Assembly (NCBI GenBank): GCA_032158295.1
Contig: CM063254.1
Coordinates: 5,982,326 to 6,046,325, forward strand
DNA length: 64,000 bases
Reading direction: 5' to 3'
From: Pycnopodia helianthoides
Lineage: Eukaryota; Echinodermata; Asteroidea; Forcipulatida; Asteriidae
Both the position numbers and the translations under genes were made by a program. Shown piece by piece: positions 38,541-50,500 of this stretch (its first letter is position 1; the number at the start of each line of letters is the position of its first letter). The notes beneath the pieces were generated by a model that saw nothing but the letters and a program-made list of their open reading frames with translations, had not been told where the DNA came from and did no database searches.

Positions 38541-41500
38541 GTAACTATTAAACATGTGTGAATTCAGACTTTTTGGAAGTCTGCCTGCATGTAAAAAAAA
38601 ATAGGCTGTATTTTTTCTCCAAATAAAACAAGTTAGGCTCTTTGATCCACTTCTCTAACACTGAGGAAACCGTTCCCAAAAGCTCCTTGGAATCTATAAC
38701 TCCAGGGGCTTCCAAAAGGTAGGAATGCTATTATTTCAACGTACCTTACTTTGATCTAGATCCCGTTTTCAGACTTTTTTGTCAGCAACGACTCTCAGTC
38801 ACCCCTGGTTGAGTGTTGGCTTAGTACAGAAGAATGCATCGATTTTAAATTGTCCAACAAAACTAACAGGTCTCCCGATGAAACGAGCGTTTTTGAGAAA
38901 TCTGTGTGCATCGGTAACATCATTTTACTGATTATGTGGGGCACACTTAATGTTTCTGTTACCTTGTGAGGCAAAAGAAGTTGGATCTTTATTCGAACAA
39001 TTTCTTCAAAATTGCAGTCAGTCTAGCAGAAACGTATGAGGATATGGTTGATACCAGTACAGTTTTTACACCTATTAGCCTTTTTTTTATCCATGTGCTA
39101 AAACAGATTCTCTGTGGGTATGTGGTGGTGGTGGTGACATAGCCAAGTCTAAAAGCCCTTTTCACATGATAGCAATTTAGCAAGGGACCCGTGCTTAATT
39201 TGAGCATGGTTTTGAAATTTTACAAGTTGGACTTTCCAACAGTGAAATCTTCTCAACTTTGCCGTCCTTTACGGACATGTACAAACATTGCTGTCCTTTC
39301 ACATGAGGTGCATTTTGTACAATTTCCCAACCATGCTTAAATTAAGCAAGGGACCCTTGCTAAATTGCTGTCGTGTGAAAAGATTTTTACACGGCAAATA
39401 TGTTGTCAATCCTGTTCAGTGAGATTTTTTTTCTCTCAATTTTTGTTTGCCTGCTTATTTTCCTGAGTGCAGTGTTGCCTCATGTTATTCATACTATTAA
39501 TTGTCTCGGCATCGGAGTCTCTGTTTTGCAATCTCCATTTTGAAAGTGATAAAGAGCATTCCTCTTTTGGAAGAATTTTAAAGAGTTTATCAGTGCAACT
39601 CGGGAGGAAAGTGATCATCTGGTCGACCTGCGTTGTGAAGAATCTTTTGGTGAAAGTACAAAGAGTCACCTCAAGTTTTAATCTTACCAGCCTTCACTTT
39701 GCGAGAAAGGAAAGGTTTAGATAGATGTTCATGACATGTGAAGTTAATGCGTTGTACATTCTACGGCAGATGCTAGAGGTTTTGTAGGATTAGTTTATCA
39801 GCGGGCTTGGGGGGGTTGGGGCTTGGCTGTTGATGCACGAGACAGAACAGCGGTCGGTCGTGTATATGACAGGGCTATACTCTTGTAACCTCTGTATTAG
39901 CAAAAAAATATTATTAATGGTAAACACCGGTGGTTTGTGAAATCTGTTGGGTGGTGTTGAGTTCTTTTGGGAGAATAATACTCTCAGATCAGTCGTATCA
40001 ATATCAATTGTGAATAGTAATAAATGGTTGTGTGTGGTATTGCCAACAAACTGTTGTATCTTTGTTTCCAGGCCGACACTGCACGGGGGGGGGGGGGGGG
40101 GGGGGGAACGGAGGCAATTGCCTCCATGCCCCTAAGTCATTGCCTTGGTGTCCCTTGAAATGTTCTAATGGAAGTTTATATTTCCCTCTATGAGGTGACC
40201 TTTTAAGGACCTATGCGTCTGAAGCACACTAGCTTTTATTGGAGACCGGAATGGCCTAAGGGCTTGCCCCCAATCCATAGTCTAGATGAACTCACCGAAG
40301 TGCCTGGAAATTTTTTACACCTCCTCACCTTTCTCATTCTGTTCAATTTTTGGATACTTTTTACTCCTTCTAGTCCTACAAATCAGCTGGAGTGGGGGGG
40401 GGGGGGGTCGGGGTTGGTATCATAGTAATCATCAGCCAAGAGGTACCAGCTGTTGAGGAGTGAGGATGGTGGAGCCATAGATGGATTGGTTTAATCTCTG
40501 AGCAGAGATAACCTTCACCTTCTTGTATTGGCCATGCTGTCAGTTATCCTCGGGAGTCTCTCAGCGAGAAGTCACAGGATGATGATGGTGATGGGCATGA
40601 TGATATAAAGATGGTATTTGGAGGTGAAAGTTGTTGTGAAACACTTAAGAAAGACTGCCATCGTTGTCGTCCGGTATTAGATTCTGACTGGCGGAAGACA
40701 AGTTTGAGGGTCCTCTAGAACTGCATGTGTTTTTATGTTGAGCTAAAACTTGGTAATCCTTTTGTTGAAATTCCCACTGCAGTCTGCTATTTGCTTTCAT
40801 TTCACAAAATGAACATTTTGTGCTTTCAAATTTGATGTTCACTAAATGAACAAGATTGCTTTTAAACCGTCTGCTTTTCAAAGCTTTCTGTACCCCAAAA
40901 ATAAATAAATAGCAAGAAAAATATTGCCCTAGTTTCAGGCGCTGATTAATGGGTCTATTTTAGAGGAAGCTGGGTACTCGTGGATATGATTGAAAAGCTT
41001 TAAAATTACGGTCCAAAAACATTTGCCGCTCTTTCACTTCCTGAGTTGTCCCATACCCTCTGTGTGTTCCTGGAGGAGTTTTGCGACTCAAACGTTCTAT
41101 CGCATTTGTATGTCAAAAGAGAAAACAAAACTGACACCGTCTTCGGAGTGCACCAGTAGTAACCGCTGTTTTGGGTGAAATATATCTGAGGTTGTTTCGG
41201 AGGGTTACTTTGAGGAATTAAAACAGTTGAAATCTACGAATAGGGCAGAAATAAGCGTTGCCATTGTCGAAATTCATGAAGAAGAAAAAAACCAATTTGA
41301 AAAAAGTTATTTTTTTAGAGTATCATTAACTCGCTTGTCTCTTACAGTATAGAATCATGTTTGATGTCCTGGAGGGTCAAATTAGAACACAGCCTTGATC
41401 TGTTGATCATTATTAAGTGATGGTATATTTCCAATTAACAGTAATGGCCTGCCATCCTTTTAATTGTGTTATCTTCACAAGTCAGTGCATGCACCCTTTC

Positions 41501-44500
41501 AGCTCGGTGGTAAATCATAGATAAATCATGCCATCAACTTGTTACAAAAAAAAAAGTAGTGGCACCTTCTGTGTAGGCTTTCAGTATCACCTTTGTTGGA
41601 ACTAATGATACAGTGGGAAGGTCAGGCCTTTTACAATCTGGTGGTTGCATATTAAGTAGTTCTTGCATGGGAGGCCACTTCATAAGCTCTCATGCATACA
41701 AGTCCTTATATAGAAGGGGAATCAGAGTGGAGGGAAAAAAATAAAAAATGTGTCCTCCGCATTTGGTGTGAACCCATAGGGGAGGTCAAGGCTGCTGATT
41801 GGCTGAGTGAAAATGCAGCCATTCAATGGAGTCCCTGTGTTGCTGGAGAGAGGGGGGTTAATCAATTGCCTTTTGTTTCCCCAGTCACTCCGGGGTATAT
41901 TAGGCCAGTGTGAGATATCATTAGCCAATCGGGGCTTCAGTTGTTCAGAGGGCAACAATGAAATATTCGAGATGCCAAGTTTTTTCACTGGCTGCTCCCG
42001 TACATTGCCTGGAGGTTCCTGCCGCACCGGCGGAACACAATTGTGTGAACCCCATTGTCCAGGTTTTTTTTCTGTGCCGTTGATGCAGTTTGTGTCGGAA
42101 GAATGGGAAAAGTATCAATAAAATCTGTTGACGTATTTTGATGGTGATTTGAATATGTTTAGCTTTATAAACGTTCATGTCAAAGCGATACAGCTGAAGC
42201 TTCTACTAAGTGCATTGCACTGTTTGGGGGTTAAGTCCATTGTGAGTCAAAACTGTAACTTTTTTTCTATTTCTTTTTCTTTTTTGGGGTGCTTTTTTCG
42301 TGGGCATCAATCTTGATTTTGTTGATGATAGTTTTGGGTAAGGAGTGTTGTTTGTATTGTATGGAAGCTGTTAAAAAAAGGTACCTATTTTGGGGTTTGT
42401 GCAGTATTGTTATTTGTACAACCATGACGATATATAAAGTACAAACTGGAGGTCAGATCGCGAGTTTGCACGGCAGTTCACTAAAGGGTTAACTATCATC
42501 ATTTGTACTTTCCCTCCTCCTTCTCCCACACTGAATGTTCATCACCGAAGAACGAAGATCAAATGTTGAAAGGAATTCAAGATATATATTTTTTTTTTCA
42601 TTTTCACTTGTTTTTTCGTAGTCGAGACTTAATTAAATAAGATGTCAATTTCTGTTGATCTCTTAGATGTTGCAAAGTACAGAGTAATTTAACAGATGAC
42701 GACCATTGGGGGTGGGTAAAGAGGCGTTTGCATCATTGGTTGTCTCCCCCAAGACATCTTCAAAGCTTTTGCCCATCTTTGTGCGAACGGTTGTCCCATT
42801 TGCCACTAAAGTTGTTTTTGTTGCAATTCAGAACACAATTATCACTGATTGAAAAGCAATCTTTAACTTATACTGATTGCATGCAAAAACATAAGTTATT
42901 TGAGTGCATTATTTGTTAATATTTGTTTAAAAATCCTTTAAAAAAGATAACATGTTTTTTTAAGTTAGTGTTGTTGTTTTTTTGGTGCACTCCGAAGACT
43001 GTGTCAGTTTTGTTTTCTCTTTTGAACATGCAAATGCGATAGAATGTTTGAACTGCAAAACTCCTTCAAAACCCATTGAAAAGTTATCAATGTGTTCAAT
43101 ACTGGTTACGTACTGACCAGGCATGCAACTTTTCCTCGATCAGCTGATTTCCTCTTATTTATTCTCAGTTTTACCATTCAAAATTCAAAAATACTGTACA
43201 AAATCATTGAAATTTTGTAATTTCCTCTTTTTTGGTGCAGTTACAGTTGCATGCCTGACTGACCCTGACCGTTTCCAACCCATCAAAATCCAACTGCATA
43301 CTTTGTTTTATTCTGTCGGACTGAGGACTGCACTCGTAAATTGGTGCTCTACATTAGATTGGACCGGGCACACTGCCACAATCAGAGCCCAATAGTTTGG
43401 GGGGTTGAGGTTACCCGGTGGGGTTTGTTGGATTTTGTCAAGAGTGATGAAGGATCCTTGTAAATCACTCAAGGGAGTTGGGGTTACTTTCTCATATATG
43501 GGTTTTTAATTTACACAAACTATGATCAATTGTTAAGGATTATCTTCAAAAATCTGGTTATAATGTTTGATTCAAAAAGAGAAAGTAAACCCCCCCTCCA
43601 ATTACCCATAAAAAAAGAATTTTAAAAACATGCAAGGAATCTGTCTTTCCTCTTTGCCTGGAGTTCTTGTTCCACCTGGATACCCAACTCAATCATTTTT
43701 TTGTTTTTCTCTGGTTTTTGTTCCCTTATTTAAATACAGAAATGGACAGGCCTTGGAATCTCACAAATACACCCATCAGGTCAACAGCCGTGACCCTGGA
43801 CTGGAATGCTCCACTTCACGGAGGGGTGTTCAACTATGTAGTCAAACATTGCAAAGTGGAAGGTAAGAGTGTAGTGGCGTTGCTTGTTTCCACAGAATGA
43901 AAATATAGTAAAAACCCCTTCTTCCTTTTTTTTCAAACGGGTGTTCAGCATTTACAATTCTGTTTTTAAAAAACCTCAAAACTGCTACAGAACACTTTGG
44001 GAGGCAAATATGGCTAATTGTCTTCCAGCAAACTTAACTCCTGGGTTCTGATTGGTCGATCCATAGCAACAGGAATGTGATATAAACCTATATTGCACGG
44101 CCCCATATCGAAGCCTGTTCTATAACATGCTATTTACAGCTAAGCGTCAAATTTACTTGAAGATAAATTTGTTATCACACACGCGCTACTGGAATACGGA
44201 AAAATATACCGCGACTGTTTCCCGTAATTAACCCGGCCTATGGCCTTAATGGATATGGGACGCAAAAGCACTATATTTTTCCGTATTCCACTCACGCATG
44301 AAGTTTGATTTGGTCCGAACTTTTTATACTGGTGTTCTGTCATTTTATGCTTATGTGCAATAGAAATTCCATTGCATTTTTGAGGTGTAATTTTTTTTAC
44401 ATCAACTTTTTTTCATTTAATCAATGAAATCATTAACTTGAAATTGATTTTTTTGAAATAATTGTTTCATTTCCCCCCTTTATTCAGACCCATCAACGTG

Positions 44501-47500
44501 TTCCAAAAAGCACATATTTAATGCAACATCTCACAATGTGACCAGCCTGGAACCATCGGTCTTCTACAGATTTTCCGTCAGTGTTGATGACATTCAAGCT
44601 CTTACCTCAGATGAAGTCATTGGGACGGGTTTACCACCAAGTAAGTTCTTGTTGCCAGTCTCGCTTGAAGGTTTTTTGAACCATCCAAAGTCCTTCCATT
44701 GTTTTGTTTTTGTTTTTTTTACTCGATTGCAATGGATTCAGTTATTGTGCTGGGCCAGGGTTGGATTTTCACAAAATCACTAAGATTCATCTTAAGATGA
44801 GTTGTCGGTATCGTTCAATCACCATAGTGATTTGTATTGAGATATCACACCTTGCATAGCAATAAAGATTGATTTGCACTGAAGATCAACCTTAGCTCTT
44901 TGTGAAATCGGCCCGAGACATACTTATCAGAGTTAGTACAAGAGGTCTGGTGTTGAGTTGTCCTGACAAAACAGCCTAACTGGTACTGGAGGCTAGTCTT
45001 CTGGTACTGGCGTGGCAGAAACAAAGACTCGATCACTCCATGATTGTTCTGATTTCGGGACAACTACCAAAAGCTCACTGTGGTGATACAGTATGAGGAT
45101 ATAAGCTAAGCCAGTCTGCAATATTATATTTGTGGGACTTTGGGGGGATCCTTGACTCTGAGAATACAATGTTCACAGGAAAATTATGAAATCATAAAAC
45201 TCTCTTTTACTGTCTGACCATTCAGGGCTTGCCTTTAAGTTCGTCAGCGACTAGCCTGCAGTGTACCAGTTAGGCTGTTGTGTCACTTTTCCCGTCAGCT
45301 TTTTCACTAGTCCTTCGTTCATACTGGGGTTGCTTTTCAGCACTGAAATAACCAGCTGGACCACTTGGAGAGAATTTTGAGTGGTCTTCAAGTGTTTTGT
45401 TAGCCGGCCGACCACTATTAAGGGAGAGCGCTGCCATTTCATATCAAAATAGTAACAATAATAAAGATATTTTTAATGCGCAAAACATAAATCCACCCGA
45501 AGGGTGCTCAAGGCGCCCACAAGAAGAAAAAGTAAATAAATATGACATATCATTGGGTGTGACTTCAGTTTGCTCTTGAATTTATCAACAGTCTCATATG
45601 TTTTTCACTGAGTGTGGGAGTTTTTTCCATAAGCGAGGCATGGCAGAAACAAAGACTCGATCACTCCATGATTGTTTTTGATTTCGGGACAGCTACCAAA
45701 AGCTCACTGTGGTGATATAGTATAAGGATATATAAGCTAAGCCAGTCTGCAACTTGTTATCATTTGGTGAATGTTTTCTACACCATACACACTTTGTACA
45801 CTGTTGGATTCTGTACGACCATTATCATTCACGAGGCGAGCGGTCAAATTGTTTTGAAACGGGCCTGTCGACTGGCTGGAAAAACGTTGCCAAGTGTAGC
45901 AGAGTTATTTTATTTATCATTTTGATTCAGTACTAGTTCGCAGATTGTTGCATTCACAGGGCGCTGGGGCCGTATATACAGCCAGGTGTTGCAATGCTCG
46001 TGTGTCAGTCTGGGGTCTCAGATGACCTAACCCACATCCATGCACCTGTTTTTTTACCCTGCCATCATTTCTAATCTGCCAACGAGAAAGAAGAAAAAAA
46101 AGGGGGAAAAAAAGATGCAAGTGATTTACCAGATCCTTGTGCGATCTGGTATCCAGTGTTCCCATTGGGAGGTAGCTGAGATTAAAGTAGGGCCGAGTAA
46201 AAAAAAAATTGCACCATGTTAACCAATTGGTTTAAACTCTCTCAAGCATTTTATTGGCTTGGAGACCAATATTTCTGCAGGGTTTAGACGGAAAGGATTG
46301 CCATTTGAAAAAAACCTGTCTCTTCATTTTTGCAAAAGGATTTATCAATTGTTGGGTGTAATGTCGGCTTAAATGCCTGACTGGGAGAAGTCAGACCTTT
46401 TCTCTCTCAATTTGGTAGATGTGTTTCCCTGCAGTCAGTGAAAACGGGGGGGGCCATTGCTTGAAGGGTTTGAGTGAAATTTGCCAGCCAGTTGGGGACT
46501 TCAGCTGTCTGGAGGTGACTCCCACAGGGAGTGATACCGGTGGATAGAAATGTTGTGAATGAACCTGGAGTTTGACTCGTATGGCTCATCATGTGGGTCA
46601 ACCTTAAAGGAGCATTTACTCATTTATTCATTTATTCATTTATTCGTTTATTCGTTTATTCATTTATTCATGTATTTTTTTTTTATTTATTTAGTATTTC
46701 TTTTTTATTAAGTTGGGCTTTAAGCATAAACAAGACAAATAGAAAAAAAGAAAATCAAAAACAAAACGAAAAAAGCCTAGGAACTAAATCACTACCCAAA
46801 AGAGCAATTAATCCCCTCACAATACAAATACCAAAAAACAATGTAAAACTATTTAAAATGAGATGATGACAGATGATGACACTTTGGTGTCATGAACAAA
46901 ATTTCATCACAGTGGAGTGCACTGGATTTCTTTTCTTCGAAAGGTATCTCTATTTGAGTATGTCTGTGCTAGTTTTAATTTAAAAGTTGCCTTCTGAAAC
47001 AATTTATTTTGATGTGGCTAATCAGAGGAGGTTGCTGTACTCGAGGATGCCTTTGGTTTTTTGGGTTTTTTGTAAGCTCATATTTATGCCTAGATTTTAC
47101 AACTTAATTTGTCTAAATTCCTTTTTTTTTTAAGTTAACGGTGAACATTTTTAATGTAAATCATTATGCAATCTGGCCGTCATAGTCAAAAATTAGTTCA
47201 CCATTTCAGGGCCATGTTTCCCATTAAGGAGATCATTTCAAGCAGTAATATTTCCAAGGGTGTTCAAGTCTGAATGAACGTTCCATCGAGTGATCGTTTT
47301 GACTAATCCCTGTGCGATGTCTTGAAATGAGTCTTTGGTTTGGGGGTTGAACAAAGAAAAATCGACTAGTGCGGGATTTGAACCAACGACCTCCGGATTA
47401 ACGTACCGGCACTCCACCAACTGAGCTATCTAGCCTTAGGTTGGCAGTCTCCCTATTTTGTCAATGTCTTTGTTCGGACTTTTTTAATTTAAATGTCAAG

Positions 47501-50500
47501 TAATGAACCACAAGGGAAACTGACTGGGTAAATTTCAAATGGTTTTGGGGGTTGAACAAAGAAAAATCGACTAGAGCGGGATTTGAACCAATGACCTCCG
47601 GATTAACGTACCGGCGCTCTACCAACTGAGCTATCTAGCCCTATGTTGGTTGTCTCCCTATTTTGTCAATGTCTTTGTTCGGGGGGTGCCAGTCAGAAGC
47701 CATGCAACCGTTAACTGCCGTGTAGCCAGGGATCACAACTTGGGAAGCAGCAGCCACAGGATCACCATGAGGGGATGCGACTTTTTTAATTTAAATGTCA
47801 AGTAATGAACCACAAGGGAAACTGACCGGGTAAATTTCGAATGGTTTTGGGGGTTGAACAAAGAAAAATCGACTATAGCAGGATTTGAACCAATGACCTC
47901 CGGATTAACGTATCGGCGCTCTACCAACTGAGCTATCTCGCCCTATGTTGGCGGTCTCCCTATTTTGTCAATGATTCTTTCACGAAACTAAGTGTTTCCT
48001 CTCTCTCTCTCTCTCTATAGGACCCCCAAGTATTCTGAAGCATCCAGTCACTGAGATCACCAAGAGAGAGGGTCAGGTGGTCAAGTTCAAATGCTCCGTT
48101 GACAGCGATCCAAGGGCTAATATCACCTGGTGGAAAGAGGGCGTGGCGGTCGATGAGACCTCGACGGACAAAGAGGTGAAACGAAACTCCATGTCCATCA
48201 CCAGCCTGGAGGTGGAGGACAGCGGTGATTACATGTGCCGCGCTTCCAACGGTTACGGAGAAGTGAAAGTCAACTTTACACTGATAGTCGTCCCGGATCA
48301 AAATGGTGAGTTTTGTAAATAATGTCCTCCATGGTTGTAACCGTTCACAGCAAGCTTTTTCTCTTGAAGTTGGTCGGTAAATGTTCACCCTTATAAAGGA
48401 AAGCACACCTAAATTTAAACATTAAAGGGCCTGAAGGACCAAACATCAGTTTCGACGACTTGGTTCATCTCTTCAAAGTGGAAGAAGTTTCACTTCATAT
48501 TTTTTACTAATTCAAAGTACATCGTCTGAACTCCAAGCTCAACCCAAACTCTCTGTTATTTTGCTGTTCTTGGTTACCTCCAGAATCCTCCTACATGGAA
48601 AGTTCCCAGTTTTCCGAAGTAGACGCGGCAGAAATGGAAACCTCCGGGCCCGGGATGAAGCCGCAGTTCAAAGAGGGCGTGAAGCTGCAGTACGACATGC
48701 TGCGCGTCGCCGGAGAGTCCATCAAGCTGAAGTGCCCCTACACGGCGAACCCTCCCGCCAAGGTGGTATGGCTGAAGGACAACAAGCTCAACTGGGAGAA
48801 TGATAAATATGTCATTACCAGGGTGAGTAGTCGTGAGTCCTAAGGCCAAGTCCGAGTCCGCGGCTACGGCTACGGCTAGAGCGAGTCATTATGTGCTGAA
48901 GTATTGGATGTCCTTAGCAACACCCCTTAGCAACTTTTTGTTAAAAGGCGTAATATTGTTGGAAAAATCTCAACTTTTCTGTTAACTTTCATTTCCTGTC
49001 ACGTCCTCGAGCCCTGTTTCGCGAAGGATATACATGCCACGCTCAACAGTTGTGCGTACGCGCGCGTCATAACACTAACATGTTTTTAGTTTGAATACCA
49101 ATATGTGTTGATTGCGTTTCGCGTAAATTAGCGCCTGCGTGTAACCTTGCGCGCCACAGGTGTGTTTAAACACTTCTAGCCGGTGTTATATCGTCCGTTT
49201 AAACACCCCCATGTGACGTCCTCTCGTCCAATCAGAATGGATAAACTGTCCCAGGTACTTAGGAATGGAAGTTTAAATTAAAAACACTGTCTGTTTTTGT
49301 CTTTAGGTAACCATCAATGATTTCAGGCTATTGATATCCCGACTGACTCCAGATGTGGACGCAGCGGAATATACGTGTGTCATCAGCAACGAGTATGGAA
49401 ACATCTCTCATACAACCAAAGTTGGCATTGAAGGTGAGTAGACAGTATGACCTGAAGATACTGAGAATTCAGCCTCAGGAAAGGGAGGGGAGGGGGGTAA
49501 TTTATTACTGGCATGGCTTGGCTGCACACTGCGCTGCATCTGATTGTAAATCCCTTACAAGGATGAAACGCATAGATTGATCTCATAATGCCAAACATTT
49601 GAGACACTAGTCGGAGTGTAGATAAAGCCCTATCAGAACTACATATTCCTATTGTTGTAGGATTCCTAACGATCAAAACACTCTGATTTTGAGTCGGTGT
49701 ATCAGTTTGCTTTTACCATTTGGTAGGACCTGTTGGTGTTTTTCTACCCCCCCCTTTTTTTTTTTTTTGCTCTAAAGCAAGCATGCAATACTAAATATTT
49801 TAACCAGAAACTTGTTTTCTCTCATTTGGCAAACACCAACATCGCAGCGGAGCTCGCCGCAAGCTACTTCACCACAGCAGGCATGTTGCTGATGAATTCG
49901 ATAGGTAAAATGTACCTTCAGCGAAAAAGGGCATTTTAGCAGCAGCATGCTAGTTCACTGTGTCTTGATAACCGTCTTTGCAGTGGCGGTCACCTCAGGT
50001 TACCGAACCTCAACCAGTCATGTTTTTTGCTGATGTTTTTATGTTTTTTATATATTTTTCCGCAACGAAATGCATACTGTAACTGCTTTGCTCATTGGCG
50101 GTGTTTGTTATTGTGACAGTTCCTTTGTTGATGTTCTCTCCTTTTGTAATTTTTTATACTGATTATGTATTATTATCGGTTGGCTATTTGGCTGGTTATG
50201 TTATTTTGTGTTTGAACAAGATGCTCAGCTGGGAGTTTGTCCTTGGGTTGTTATTAGGAATTGCTTATTTTCCCAGGGTTTATTGCACAAGTTCTTTCTC
50301 TATGGCAGGATGGAGTACATCTTGATACCATCTTTAGTTAACATCTCAATTTGAGAATTGGCTTTCAAAAGTTTTCCTTGTATCTGAACGTTTTTTTTTT
50401 TTTCCAATTCTATTTGCACCTGTTTTTACTGTAAAAGTCTTTTCGAGATGGACTCAAATTTGTAAAGATGAATGTTTTTGCTTGGCGATTTTGAGTGATG

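Larger units (their letters stand above)
38541..43739 (+). other. FGFR intron 1 (phase 1)
   Basis: 5.2 kb. Contains a MITE at 39158-39382, poly-G tracts (40085-40106, 40393-40406), and a GC-richer stretch 41740-42060 with two CCAAT-type motifs. No further coding exon was found between the signal peptide and FN3. Confidence 0.8.
44641..48020 (+). other. FGFR intron 3 (phase 1)
   Basis: 3.4 kb filled largely by repeats: a MITE-like element 44752-44914, a duplicated 115-bp segment, an octamer microsatellite and three tRNA-like units. Confidence 0.85.

Noticed and set aside
47364..47942. Functional tRNA genes
   Set aside because: Position 33 is C, anticodon stems are imperfect, and the bodies are embedded in a repeated unit with shared flanks; SINE-like.
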